64,000 nucleotides of DNA from Crocodylus rhombifer. Taxonomy: Eukaryota > Chordata > Crocodylia > Crocodylidae. The translations under genes and the position numbers were made by a program. This document shows, in pieces, positions 11,625 through 54,888 of the stretch. A model generated the notes under the pieces. The model was not told the DNA's origin. It made no database searches and worked only from the letters and a program-made list of their open reading frames with translations. Numbering within the stretch: the first letter of the stretch is position 1; each line of letters begins with the position of its first letter. The stretch lies in assembly GCA_038503035.1 (NCBI GenBank), contig JAVSML010020766.1, forward strand, positions 62,001 through 126,000, in the 5' to 3' direction.

Positions 11625-13091
11625 ATTAAAACACTCTGGCAGCCTTGCTTTGCTGAATGGCTTGCTCCCCTGGGGAATAGCCACTGCACAGTTCAGGGCA
11701 TCCAGAACATTTCTAGATTCCAGTGTGGGATAGAGAGGAGTTGGTTCCTATTTTCAGTCATTGCCTTCACAGAAGAAGTCTGTGGAGACAGCCAAACTCC
11801 ACTGAACATGTCAGAGGTGAAACAGGCAGGTGATTAGTGTGGTCCTGTATCCTGGCTGGTCCAGTCTAACAGTGGGGTGAATTAAAGAGCCCACAGAGGA
11901 GCAGAGCAATTCAAGGCACAGCTCACTGTCATGAACCACCTCCAACAGCAGAACAGATTTGGAGGTTTAGAGGGTCTCCCACAGAGATACCTGTCCAGTG
12001 TTCAGTTATGTCATTTTTTTCATCATATTAATTATGTGTATATCGTCACAATTTTGGGACATAGTTTGGTCAAAAGTTTATGGCCAGATCTGTAATGAAG
12101 AACAGTTTTGTCAAAGAAACTGAGGACCACCTACCTAAGGAACTGATAAGTATTGCTTGCCAGTTGTGTTAGTAGGGCAAAAACTAGGGTGACCACCTTT
12201 TCCAAATGGAAAGGTGGGACATGTGCCTACCTTCCCCCACTCCCACACCAGTGTCATGGCTGTATCAGAACTGAGCAGAGTGGAGGGGAGTGGGGCCAGA
12301 TGTGGGCTGCTTGCTGCAGGCTCAGAGCTCCCCACCCTGCTGCCTTTCCCCTGGGGAGCTCCATGCCAGCTGCACACCCCCTGCCTTCTTGGCAACAGTG
12401 GAGGGGAAACATCACACCACTGCCATCCCTGCTGCTGCTGGGCTGGCAGGGGGCACCTTGCCATGGTGGCTCAGCCAGTGCAGGGCTCTCAAGGCAAAAG
12501 CAGCATGGCAGGGAGCCCCAAAACTGCAATGGGAAGTCTGCATCTGCCCCTGCTCCATGCACAAATCTGGTGGGGCACGTGCTCCCCTGGTATCTACTCC
12601 TAGGGAGTACACACAGCAGAGGGGAGCAACCCTCCCCAAGACAAGCCACCCATGGGGGTGGTGCTGGGAGCCCCCTTCTGGGGGTGAATGGAAGCCCATC
12701 TGGAGGGATCTGCATTGGCCATGCAGATGTACTACTACGAGAGGTGTGTTAGCAGTGCCTGCTCAGAAGGAGCCCCTTGCCCACATAGAGTGGGCCCTCC
12801 CTTTGCCAAGGCTTGAAGGCAAGGGTCTGTCTGGCAGGCTGGCTTTAGGGACTCTAGGCACGATGAGGTCCTCAAGCTGCTACTTCCTTCCTCCTTCACA
12901 ACTGCTATGGCGGGGCCAGCTGCTCTAGAGCAACGATTGCTGTAAGAGTGGCTCATGTGACACAGCGGCTTCCTGCATGTTTCCTGGTGTCTGTGCCGGC
13001 AGCATTTCAGTAAGTGACACAGTGGGATCTGCACTTGGTAGCTCAGCCCTCATCCATCATCCTACGGCTTGGCCCTTCTGGAAGGAACACT
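11625..13091. other. Spacer upstream of SASH3, including the presumed promoter and 5'UTR
   Basis: Holds unique-looking sequence to about 12180. A GC-rich stretch follows from 12186, starting with TAGGGTGACCACC as in some hAT-like repeats and carrying a short hairpin (CCACCTTTTCC / GGAAAGGTGG). The SASH3 ATG is at 13092. The transcription start cannot be placed by eye. Confidence 0.45.
12882..12894 (-). promoter_or_regulatory. Possible ETS/PU.1-type site upstream of SASH3
   Basis: On the minus strand this reads GGAGGAAGGAAGT, two adjacent GGAA ETS cores about 200 bp before the SASH3 start codon. SASH3 is lymphoid-restricted and ETS factors drive many such promoters, so the site is plausible. 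Such motifs are common by chance. Confidence 0.2.
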
Positions 13092-30124
<17,033 letters not shown>

Positions 30125-32005
30125 ACCCACCACCCCACCTTGCCCCGAGCCTCCCAGAACTGCCCCATCCAGGCACTGAATCTGCTTGGCCACGGGCCCC
30201 CACCAGTATTGGGAGATGTCCAAAGCAGGACAAATTCTCCTTTGTTGGCACTGCGAGTGTCACAGGAAGGGACACTGGGAACAGTTCATGGCTGCCACAA
30301 TTCCCACACCAGAATAGGCCTCTCCCCTACGAACTGTGCCAGGCCCTGCCCCAAGCCACTGTTCTCCTGGCAGACACAGGACCTGCTTCTGTAACAGTTT
30401 ACTTTTATGCCATGCCCCCCTCCCCCCCACATCTTCCTAACCACAAAGACTCTTTTAATTTGTTCCTCTGCCCCATCCCTACTGCTTCCTGCCTCCTCTG
30501 CCAGGCCTCCGCTGGTGGTAGGGGCCTCACTAGGTAGCTGCCTAGCTCCTTCCCCAAAGGTCAGCTATTATACCATGCACTCTCAGGCAGATACTGCAAG
30601 CCTTGTTGCTGTGTTGCTTATGTGCAGTGGGGATGCATTTCCCAGCTGAAGACCCCCAGTATCAAACACGGGCTACTATGTGCCAGTGGGTGGGTGGGAG
30701 CGTTCCTCCCCACTGGGACAGGCCATTACAGGTGGAGGTAGCAGCTGATGCTGGAAGGGGGATGGGCCCAGGCACTGAGCAAGGAGGTCTGAGACATGGG
30801 TTTCTAGGCTGATCCAGGAGTGGTATAGACAGGTTGCAGGTAACAGTGATGGCTGTCATGACCAAACCTGTCTCCTTAAGACACAGTGGATGGACAGCTG
30901 TGAGAGAAGCTGTAGCCCCCTTTCTGTAGTAACAGGCATTTTTCACTCCCAGCAAAGTGTGGCTGGCTGTGTTGGGAGCAGGTTTAACAGAAAGCAGAGA
31001 TCAGGTCCCATAGCTGGTTGTTTTTGGTCAGAGGACAGCATGGGGCTTGAAATGCAGCCATGCTACAGCAGCTCCCCTGACTAAAGTCTTGAGTTGGCTC
31101 AGCACAGCAAAGCTGCACTAGGCTATTACTCCCCCATCTCAGACATGATTCTGGGGCCAGCACAGCAGTGCTTGTCTGGGAGGCTGGAAAGAGGTGTAGC
31201 TGTGTCTCACAACACTGGCTGTAATTGGATCAGACTCTTGCACAAGACCGATCCTCCCTCTACTGCAGGAATGGGGCTAGTCACAGGGGGGCAGGCTAAG
31301 CCTGCCTGGGTATGAGGTGCCTGTCCTAAGAATGGAAAAGAGGAAGGGAGCAGATACAGAGATTATGCTTTTGAATCCTCAGCATTTGCTCCACGTGTCC
31401 CCAGGACTGCAGCCAGAAGAGGAAGAGCAAGTCCTGCCAGGTGCAAAGCCACCTCTACAGAGCACACACTTCACTTCAGGTGGCCCCCGACCAACATTCC
31501 CAGCAGCACTGTGGGACAGACAAACTGATTATGAGTGCAGCTAACGGTGCAACAGAGGCCAATGGCATGCAGAGGAGCCAGGGGCCTACCCAGCTTAAGA
31601 GCTACATGCTTCGTCCCAATCAGGACTGGGCCCATGAGCAACTCGGACAAGATCATCTTCACTGAAGCTGTTTTCTGGCTAGCTTTCCACTAGGATAACA
31701 AGCTAAGAAACTAAGTTCATGCCCAACTGAGGGAAGTTCTCATGTTCTCGGCACATCATTTTGCACCAGAGCAGGGTTCATCTGCATCTCACCTACACAG
31801 TAACAGGCCAACTCATCCCAGAAGACAAGGCTGCAACACCCACAGCTATTCATGGGAATTACATATGCTTAAATCAGGTTCCGTTTGGCCCAAGGGCTGA
31901 GTCTCCAAACCTGTGACTTCTCAGCCTGTGTTCCAGCCATGTAGGTTTAGGCATTTAACTCACTACCTTGTGCTTCATCTCAATAAAGCATGCTCTGCTA
32001 CCCAG
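30125..32005 (+). other. SASH3: SASH3 3'UTR (presumed)
   Basis: From the stop codon to just past an AATAAA. I found no earlier canonical hexamer in between and no repeat insertion, so one long 3'UTR of about 1.9 kb is plausible. Confidence 0.55.
31982..31987 (+). terminator. SASH3: Polyadenylation signal AATAAA for SASH3
   Basis: Canonical AATAAA followed by AGCATGCTCTGC and then GT-rich sequence (CGTGGTCTTCTGTCTG), as expected for a cleavage site. Confidence 0.6.
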
Positions 32006-35000
32006 CACTCCACAGCGTGGTCTTCTGTCTGCCTGGACCATAGTAAAAGGGCTTTAGATCCCAGGCAGCACCCCCTCTCAGGGGGTGAGTTGGCACAAGG
32101 CCATTTTCCCTTGGGCTGCAACCAGTTCGAACCCCTCCCCAGAAAGAAGCTGCCATCTCCCATTCCACTGCAGTATCTCTTCATGGTCCTCTCAACACGT
32201 GGGTCTCCGTGAGACCCTGCTCCATCACTCTGTCCCCTTTAACTCTCCACACATGCAGCTAAAAGTCCAAACTGCTGACCCTTCTTTGAGCCAGCTACAG
32301 CTGGGATTCACAAGATAAGCACAAGGATGGAGCTGTCCCCATTATAAACAGTATAACAGAGAGAGTAAGGAGCAAGGAACTTTTTCTCTCTTGATCCTGA
32401 ACTTGTACATGTGCTATATATTCATTTGTCTGCATGGTAAAGGTAGGTTGCATAAAAAGGCCATGGAGGAACCAGTACAGCATGAAGCAGGATGTGGCAC
32501 AGATCATCAGGATGTTTACATGGCAGAAGGAAACTGCTGAAATAGCCCCACAATCGCACACTGAGAAGTAGTACAGACATGGGAGCAGGGTACTGTGGAT
32601 GAGTTAATCTGTTCTGCTTCTCAGAACAGCAAGATCAGTGCTGCACATACATGGCTATACTGCTTCTGATTCAGTGCTAGCACTGAGCTAGATCCAGGTG
32701 GTGCTGCCTTTGGCCATGCAAGCACACCTTAGGTCAGACCTGCCCTGCCATGGGTGTTATGCAAGATTGGACTTTGCATCTAGCTGGAAGACTTTGCCCT
32801 TGTAATGTCTCCTTTGTTTCCGTGCTGAGCTGTCATTTCCCAAGTCCAATGAGCTGCATTCCCTCCAAGCTGTGTGGTGTGCACAGCCGCACCTGGCAGG
32901 TCAGCATGAGCACACCTGCGTGGCCGTGCAGCTTAGAGGGAATGCTGGATAGGCAGAGGAAATACCCTGTTTGGGAGTAAGTGAAAGCTCCTCGTCACAG
33001 GAGGGAAGTAGACCCTCCAGCAGTAACCTGGAGGGCCTCACAAGCACAGCTACCATCAGCCCTTGGGGTCAACAGGGCCATTGGTTCTGGCTGGTATCCA
33101 GAGAAAGGCAGGAGTCAAAATAGGAAAGTAACAATGAAGTGCAGCATCCTTGGTGGCTGGCAGAGGGGAGACGTGCTTACCATGAGACCCAGTAAGGAGC
33201 ACAGAACAGGGCTGTACACCACCAGCTGGCTGAGCTGCACAGAAGGGCCTGGTGGGGCAGAGTAAGGTGCAGACAGACGCAGAGAGGCACAGGCCACACC
33301 TCAGGGGTTTTCAAACTGATTAAGATTCCTTCATTACTGTTTCCAAAAAAGCTTCCTTCACTGAGAACCTGAACAGAGCAGACAAGGAGCAGCAGGTGTC
33401 ACCAGCATCTGTGCCCTGCCCCCGTGGGCAAAGTTTAACACGTAACATTAGAAAATAGATTAGTAAAAACAAAAATACATTTTTTGCAACAAGTAAGAGA
33501 TTTGGTCAGTAGTGTGGCAGGACAGGCGGGAGAGGACTGGCTGCTGCCTCCACCACAGTTTCAGCAGAGGGCACTAGCATGGGCCAGGGCAGAGCACCAA
33601 TAGTGGCAGATACCTGAGCCTATGCTACAGGAATAACGGTTCCAGAGAGTAGGAGATGGGGAACCAGAACCTGGCTGAGGGCTCAGCAATACTAGAAGGT
33701 CAGTCAGACTCATGACTCCTTCTCTGTGTTCATCCACAATGAGGAGGCAGATCTTGGAGGGGACAGGCACTAGGAAGTACTGCTTGCAGTGTAGTTGAGA
33801 GGAAATGGCAGCTTTGAGCCCTGCTCAAGGTGTAGGAAAGAGAGAAGAGCAGACATGCAAAAACTTAGCCCCTGCTTGCAGGACAGATCAGGATCACACA
33901 GAGAGGTCCTTTAGGGCTGAATGGACATGGGACCAGGTCATCCAGGCAAGCAAAGCTAAGGGAATCCTAATGGATAGCAAGCCTGTGCATCCTACTCTTA
34001 GTAGCAGGATGGAAGTCCTACCTCCTACTCCTCCCCAAAATCTACACAGCACTACTCTCAGGCAGGGGGGGAGGAGATGCTGCTGCCCACCAAGGGAGTT
34101 TTTGGTAGGCAGCAGCATCCCCTGCCCCAGAGAGCTCAGTGCTGCTCTGCACACAGACTGCAGGGGCAGGAGATGGAACATGGTGCAGGTCACCCATCCT
34201 AAGCAAAGCGGAGCAAATGAAACATCAAACTCAAAGTCAACTGAGAAACACACAGAGCAGTGGGCATGGGGGCAAAGGAGTGGGAGGAATGAGAGAGAAA
34301 TATGGAGCTCCTTATTAGTGCTGGAGACCCAAATGACTTGCAGCACTAGGCCCAACTCCTTTTGCCCTCAGCAGCTTGCAGGGAAAGTCAAAGTACAAGT
34401 GATAGGGGGAGAAGAAAAGGCTGCCCTTCCTTCCTCCAGCAAAGTCACCAGGCATTGGGTCTGGGGACAGATGGAAACTGCCTCAGATAAGCTGGCAGCA
34501 ACCAGCACCGTCTCCCTTGAAGATGTATGGAGTACTCACAAAAGGAATCCTTCTCCAGGGGCTGGCAATTGCAGGATTCCCTTGAAAGAGCCATCTCTAA
34601 GAGGGAGGGAGGGAGGGGGAGGTAAGGCGAGAAGGAGGAAGTGAGATGAATTGCTATAAAGGAGACATAGCAGAATTGTCTTCCAGTACAGAGTTCTCCC
34701 ATCCCACTGACTGGGACTAGGTCATATAGGCCAAGAGCAGTGAGGTGCCAGACAGCTCCTCCTGCAACAGCAGGCCCTGTCCAATGTGAGCTGCTACAGA
34801 TAGGTAGGATGTGGCCATGAAATACTGTGATGAGGGCTGGGTATCTAGCAGAAAAATTCAGTACATATGGAAATCAGACAGATGGAGTCAGTGAGAGCCA
34901 GGGAGATTTGCCCAAGCACTCCACAGTGGCCTACCAGAGCCCCTGAGAGGTGCTGGGAGTTTTCCCTTTTCATTCCTTGGGTCACAACTAGGCCAAGGCC

Positions 35001-36117
35001 AAGTCCTTAACAAAACCCCTCTTCATCTGTATACAGAGTAGCCTGCAAGCACTAGTGAGCAGGGGAGAGGGAGCTCATAGAACACTGAAAAGCCAGTGGG
35101 GGGGACTGAGATAGAGGGAGAAAGGGGAAAAAAAATGAGTGAACTTGAGATTAAACTTCCTGAGAGCAAGGGCTACTCAGCCCCAGCACAGCTTCCCTAG
35201 GGAAGCACCATCACTTGGGATAGACACCAGAAAGGAGAAGACACCAAATAACAAATCCTGCCCCAACCTCAGCACTGGAGCCAGACACCTGAGGGCTCCT
35301 CCCTTCTGCTTTACCCCTAACGTTACCAATCTGCATGTACTGCAGGGCCAAGACATGCAGCAGGACAGTATGCTGCTCCTAGCCACCCCAGGAAACCTAG
35401 CCTTGGCTCCCATGGAAAGAAAAAGGAGGCTGCCACACAAAGCCTATCCCCTATGTGCTCTTACAGCTGCGGCACCATATGAAGAGAGAGAAGTCTGGGA
35501 AGGGAGCTACTTAAAAAGTGTTTCCAAGTAGAACACCTCCCCTGTAGCTTTTGGCCCTTTTGGCACCAAAATAATATTTCCTGGCCATCCCTGCCACCTT
35601 AAGCAATAAAACAATATCACAGTCTGGGTGAAGGAGGAGGAAGAAGAATACCACTATGGATGCATTCTCCTTCCCATCATGATTCTTTAGCAACAGGGAG
35701 CAGGTCGATTCTGCCGTAGTCTGGGCAACTCCACTACAAGGTAGCTGATCAGTCATAGGCCACAACTGGGACCTGGGAGAGAGATGATCAATACCAAGAG
35801 GACTAGTGTTTAACTGGTGAGGACCAACCACAGACCAAGGAGGTCCCAATTCAGCCACGCAGGGAGACCAGCTGCAAGGGTGGAGATAGACCCAGTGAAA
35901 CGACTGACATGCTCTGCTCACACTCAATCCACTGGCACCTGTGCCAGGCATTCTGCAGTCTGCACCGTACCAGCCGCAAACAGAAGTTGATAAAGACTAA
36001 AGCAAAACAGCCATGAGGACTCGCGCACTCGCACACCATCCGGCCCCATCATCTCCTTTCCTCAATCGCTTCCAGCTTTGATCAGACAAAACAAGAAAGT
36101 TCGCCTGTTCGAACAGG
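32006..36117. other. Spacer between convergent SASH3 and ZDHHC9, including the ZDHHC9 3'UTR
   Basis: The ZDHHC9 3'UTR must begin at 36117 and run leftwards. I could not find an unambiguous minus-strand AATAAA, so its end is not placed. A 279-codon plus-strand frame at 33805-34644 shows no protein family features and is treated as chance. No repeat was recognised. Confidence 0.5.
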
Positions 36118-48985
<12,868 letters not shown>

Positions 48986-49104
48986 TCAAAAGACAAGGCA
49001 TTGGACCCCAGACTCAGCCATAGGAGAGATCTCAAACTGTTCACACAGGCTGCATAAATATCTCTGGCAGTTGCAGCAACTACTTATGTGGAAAGTCTGG
49101 TTAG

Positions 49105-49750
49105 TAGGGGTGTGTGAAATGGGCTGCATCTGATTTGGATTTGGCCCGAATTGGGGACAGTGATTTGATTAGTTCATTTGGATCACTGTCCCAATTCAAT
49201 TAGGCCAAATCCAAATCTGAAGATTTGATGCCAATTCAGAGAATCAGTGATTCAGCCACAGACACAGCTTTAAATGTTTTTTCTACACACTTCGAGGTAC
49301 CAGGTGCAGCTTGTGAACGCTGGGATGGCGGGGTGGATGGCATGTCCCACAGGTGCCCCCCCCCCAGACTCAGGAGGCACCAGTCACTGAGACAGGGGAT
49401 AAGGGGCCCCTGCGCGCTCCTCTGTGGACCCAGAAGTAGACTGTTAGTGCTTTTGGTCTACTTATGGGTCTCCTGCTCAGCACGCTGGGGACCCCCCGAC
49501 ACTCCCGTGGGATGCTCCATCTGCCTCACCATCTCAGCGTTCATGAGCTGCCTGATACTTTGAGGTATGTAAAAAAACCATTTAAAGCTGTGTCTATGTC
49601 TGAATCATTCAATCTCTTCAAACTGATTCGGAGGGTTCCGATCGTATTCAGAGATTAAAAGGTCTCCCGATTCGAGTTGGAGATTCAGCCGCCAAAACAG
49701 GCAGAATCTCCGCTGAATCAAATCAGCAACCGAAGCTTTGTATAGCCCTA
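49105..49750. mobile_element. hAT-like element with a strong internal hairpin
   Basis: Starts TAGGGGTGTGTGAAAT and ends CTTTGTATAGCCCTA. Flanking octamers CTGGTTAG and CCGGTTAT agree at six of eight. At 49132-49217 a hairpin pairs GATTTGGATTTGGCC ... ACAGTGAT with ATCACTGT ... GGCCAAATCCAAATC. The right side repeats GATTCAG / GAATC words. No coding trace. Confidence 0.68.
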
Positions 49751-52700
49751 CCGGTTATGGAGGTACTGTTATGGATTCTTAAGTTGGCTGTAATGCAGGA
49801 AATGCGTTTTGCTCTTTATTTTGTTTCTGAATCACACAAAAGTAGAGACAAGGGCAACCAGAACCACATAACCATCCAGCTCTTTCCACAGTTTGAGAAT
49901 CTCTGTTACGCAGGGGGGCTACACACTCAGAGGTAGTATTATTATTATTTAGATTCATATTATGTCTAGAAACAGAAGCAATTAAAATGGGACTATTCCT
50001 AAGAGAAAACCTCACAGGGCTCTGTCCTTTTAAGAAGGCAGAACGTTTGGGATTACCGCCCCTGCCCAAACAGTTTTGCTTCCACAACTTGGAAAGCAAT
50101 TCCTGCAACATTAACTACAGCCTGTACCCACTAGATCTGGATTCACTTCTAAACCTTTGAAGTTGTTGCTGAAAAGGGCTTTCAACCCCCCCGCAACCTA
50201 CAGATACAGGATTTGAAACTTCCACAAGGATTATAAAAGCAAATAAAACACTCACTCAGGAAAAGTTCTCCTTCATACACAACCACCATAACCATCTTGA
50301 CCTGTCTGGGATACCACCACTTTTTGTCATTCTTGTGGAAGAGGCCACATCTGCCTGAACTACAGGAGATTAAGGCCTTGACTACAACAAGATCTGCACT
50401 AGAGTAAGGACATTGGTTTAGTTATATTGGCATCAGTGCCCTTTCACCTTCCTCTATGTAAACCAGCTATCCTGGTACAAAACAGGGCTTGGCAAAAAAA
50501 GAGATGCAACTTCTGAAGTCCTTTAAATGCAGCAGCATTGCCGTGCTTCTCCCCTTGCCTCATGGCACACAGGTGGGTGGGGGGAAGGATGAGCAGATCA
50601 GAAAGACTGGATCAGAGCACTAGAGGGTACTGGAGGATGGAGCCCTCCTCATCATGCTCTATACAGTATTTGCATGTAACAGGAAACATTTCATTTGCAA
50701 ATAGTAATGGTTTCATCCAGGGTTATTTCTGGAGCACTTCCGCCATTTTCAGAGCACTTTAAAGGGTGTGTACACCTTTCTGCTTCCCCTTTGAAGTGCT
50801 TTAAGTGTCACATCCAACCACACCCTCAAACAAATGAATCTCAGCTTGGTAATGATGTGGTCACATACTACAGGTTTTCTTAAAATAGCAAAGACTAATT
50901 AGAGGAAATCTATGCTGTCAGCCTCTAATTGGGATTGCATCCCTGAAAACAAGGATAAGGCATTCAATACATCATGCATCATCCTTGGACATCTGCAGCA
51001 AGGAATTCCCAGATTACTACAGCTAGACAGGCTATACTGAAGGACCATGTGAACTGAGAATCATGTTATGTTGTTGCATCAGGTGTAGGGACAATGATTT
51101 TCTCAAGCAAAGGACAAGGCACTTTTCATGTCCCTAGCTTGTACTGCCATACTTAAGAATGGGCCATGAACAAGAATAGCCAGCACCTCAAAGTATCAAA
51201 AATGTTTTTCCAAACCAAAGGGGCATATATTGTAGTCTCCAAGTCTCAAAAGGGCTTGTGTCCCCCCAACAATCCCAAGGCTGGAAGGTGGGGGTAGCTC
51301 CTCTGACAGCTCACAAAGGGAAGCAATGAGCCAGGTGCTTCTGAGATGTCCACTAGAACTCTATCCAAGTACTTGGCTGGAGTGAATATACCTACATGGC
51401 AGCACATGATGCAGGAACTATTGTCTGCTTTTACATATAGGAAATGGAGACACAGAATATATAAAATGAAAACTAGTCACTATCTCCAAATAGTTTAGTT
51501 TAAATCAATCTGGCACCTTCATGGAGGAAGAGTCCAATAAACAGTGCCAATAGCCCATTGTCTTGACCCTTCTTTTCCTTCTTCATTCCATGCAAAGATT
51601 TCATTTTGTCGCAGTATTTGTCAGGGAAATGCACTGCAGCATTTCAGTGCCTTGCAGAGGCAGATATGCAGGAGGAACTCCTTCAGACATACACAGCCTA
51701 GCCAAGCACACATTTTGATTGTAAACTGTCACTTTCATTAAAAAGCTAAGCATATAGGCATGTATTTCAATAGGAGAAACATGAACTCTGTGGACAAAAC
51801 TCTGGAACACCCCTTAACCTGCCAATGTTAATGTTTATTGTAAAATTTTTTCTGAAAGAATCAAAGACTAGCAAAATTCTGTTACGAATAAGTTTCATTG
51901 CCACATCAGACTAAACTGGCAGGACAAGCTCTTTGTTTATGGAATCGCAGCACTCCCTGTATGGGCTTCCAGCAGGATTTAAGTGTGATACACTGAATTA
52001 CACAGAAGCTCCTTCTACCACTTAATCCAATGCATTTGCCAAGTGCATTACACATTTATGGGTATTTGCTGGACAGCAAGAAAATGTTGACTTAAGGTTC
52101 TTGAATTCAAACTTCCTTCTCAAAATCAGGAAATAAGTAGGTGTACTGGTCAGAGCCTAGCAAAGTAGAGACCTGGCAAGTTCATCTCCTTCGGAAGAAT
52201 AGGCAAAACTGTGCGCCATACTAGAGACAAGAATTCTATTCTCTGCCTGAAGTGACCTTGTGTAACTTCCCCTTCTCCCTCCCCTTCATTTTTCAAATAC
52301 CCAAGAATGATAACTGCCTCTTCCTTGGTTATGAAGTAAACTGTTATGAAGTAAACAGAAATATTAACTTCAGGCTAGCAGAAGAAAAAGACTTGAATTG
52401 TTTCCTTGCTTAGTCCTGTGCAACCTCCCCCAAAGCACAAAACTGCATGATAGAAAAGGGCCCTCACTTTTGCACTACACGGGAATGTAATTCCAAAGAG
52501 ACCCCAATCATCTGCGCAACAAACAAATTCAAATGACCTTGTCTCAACTTGGTTTAGGAAACTACTTTTGAGCTTGGCACTAGACCTCACCAGAAGCATC
52601 TCAGAGACACCACTTCTAACATCTCTTCTGGCTTCAGATCCCCATTAACTCCTCAGCTGCAGACAAAACACTCTATAAGAGTATAAAGAGTCATTTGTAG

Positions 52701-52829
52701 AGTTTAATGAGAAGAGAATTTAGATGACCTTCCATGGTCCCTTTTAGTCATCTGTTTCTATTCTAAGACTGAAAGAATAGAAATAGAAATGATATGACAA
52801 GACAGGGAACTCTAATCATACCAACCTGT

Positions 52830-53080
52830 ATGACAGGTAGTCAGATATGGGGGTTTCCAGGTTGGCCTATAAACACATTTCTTGCAGCATGGAAGGCATC
52901 TGTAATCCCATACTTCAGGCTTCTGGCTACTTGTCAGTTGGGGTCAGGAAGGAATCTTTCCTCCTCTCATTAAGGCTACCAGTTTTGGGGGCAAGGAGAG
53001 TACACACTTTCCTCTGAAGCACCAGGATATTGGCCACAGCTAAGGCTAAAGGGTTTTGACTGGGGGGGCACTGATACTTG
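52830..53080 (+). repeat. Possible ancient LINE/SINE 3' tail remnant
   Basis: Contains GGGGTCAGGAAGGAATCTTT and TTTCCTCTGAAGCACCAGGA followed by TATTGGCCACAG. These words recur in old amniote retroelement 3' ends. The rest is not alignable by eye. Confidence 0.35.
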
Positions 53081-54586
53081 TGCCAGTACTAGGAAACCTA
53101 GAGGTTTCTGGATAGAGGGTCTTGCTATTCTACTCAGGGTCACACAAATCACCAAGTCTAGGGACAAGGAAATTCCTCCTCCCTCCACAAAAAAAGCGAA
53201 CTGCCACAGACTCTTGGGCTTTCTGATTTCCTCTATGGCATAGCACATAGTTCTTTTCCTAGGGTTTTCTGAATGTGTATTAACCAGCTATTTCTCCATT
53301 ACTGCAGTGGCAAGACATTGACAGCATCTTGGGCTCCTCTGCATTTAGCTATGGCATGTTGTAAGGTGTTCTTGGCGTTTAAAATATTGTTCTTGAAGTT
53401 GTAGGTGAATGCAGACGTGATCTGGAGACTCCCTGCTTGGCTAATAAGTTCCTAAAAAGGCAGAGGACTGAACTCCATGGCCCAGAAATCCCCTTTTGAT
53501 CATTAACCATATAATATCACGTCTTCCCTGAACCTTACTAAGTCCTTGCCTTGAAATACTTCTTGTAATACTGAATCATAGACAAAAACTACAGAAGAAA
53601 AAAAATCTTGCTACATTTGCATTTGCTGTCTTTCAATTTCATTGACTCCACTTGGCATTTTGGAGCAGAGAACAGAAACCTCCAATTTCTCTTCTCCAGA
53701 CCACAAGTTTTTAGCACGCTTATTATGAGGTCTCAAGTAATACCTTTCCCAAGGGACAGGAATTCTGATCTTTGCACTCTTCATACAAGTTCCCCCTGCT
53801 CTCTGGTCATTGTTGGTTGAGTCTACCTAGTGCTGCAGTGTCCTGTCTGAGGGGGTGACCAGCGTAGGAGTAGAGAGAAGCCCCACAACAGTACAAAGTT
53901 CTCTGCTAGTCCACCCATCCTTGCATTCCAACGTCATGTGTGCCAGCTGCAGCTGCAAATTAAACAGAAGTCTCCACAGACCTGTTCCAAATCACATGCA
54001 AGTCTCTCTCCCAAGCAGATACAATTAATTTGGAATCTGGTAAGGTTGGGGCTGGCAATACAGGGCGCACAAAACCACTAAATCTGTCTGGCCTGCAGAG
54101 CCAAGAGGCTTCAGTGGTAGGAGGCTCCACTTCCCCACCCCCCAAAGGCTAGGCAAAAGCAGCAGTGGTTGGTTCACAACACCACCACACCTCAGACTGG
54201 AGCTGGATTACTCCAGCCCATGGTTTCAAAAAGTTGCCAACTACAGATGTGAAAAATCACAAGCAGAGTTTTGACCCCAGAAAGAAAAAAAAGCCGAAGA
54301 GGGAGAGGAAGAGAGAAATTGCTTGGGGACTCTGCTACAAATCTGTGTGTGAAAAGAGCTCAGGCAGCACAACACTGTAAAGCACAGCTAACAGATGAAT
54401 TCTTCTAAGTGGAGCTTGCATATTCAGACTCGCAGGGATGTCATTTGGCCCCTCTTCATTTTAAATATCCAGCAGAATGCACACATGCCCCTCTTAATCC
54501 TTTCCTCTGCGTTTCTGAAAACACTTTTTGACTACTTCCAAACCTTCTGACATGTCCTCAGAGCGGGGATTTTATAGGACTCCTAA

Positions 54587-54597
54587 GGGGGGGGGGG
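54587..54597. repeat. Poly-G run (11 G)
   Basis: Uninterrupted run of 11 guanines. Confidence 0.85.
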
Positions 54598-54888
54598 CAG
54601 CAGAGGCAGGGAATAATGCAGAGGCCACTTTAAAGAAACTTCTGCATCAAAGAGTTTGATATGAAGCACCCCAGGCACAGAGGTGGAATTCTGGGAGGCC
54701 TCACCAAACAGACATTAGGACTAAAATATCTGATCCAGATACCAAAAAGTAAGGATCGGGAGTTCTGTAAATGAAGCGTACAGTGCTTTATATGGCATCT
54801 TTGCAGATTTCAACTGGAATAAGCCTAAGGCTTTTTCAGGGAGGACACATCGCTCTGGCAGAAAGTGGGTTCTGATGTTGGTCTGAGG

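Noticed and set aside
12186..12225. TAGGGTGACCACC followed by a short hairpin
   Set aside because: Resembles a hAT-type end, but no opposite end or target duplication was found within 1 kb, so it is not called as an element.
12153..12928. Overlapping long frames on both strands
   Set aside because: Five mutually overlapping frames in one GC-rich stretch with no conserved protein text; a composition effect.
33805..34644. 279-codon plus-strand open frame
   Set aside because: It lies in the tail-to-tail spacer, has no domain, membrane span or repeat signature, and is compositionally biased (Ser/Pro/Gly/Lys). Long frames are common in such GC-rich sequence.
50278..50314. Minus-strand MVMVV text resembling the ZDHHC9 N-terminus
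   Set aside because: Only a few residues agree. The next residues are not the expected basic stretch, there is no hydrophobic span, and the downstream splice phase does not fit.
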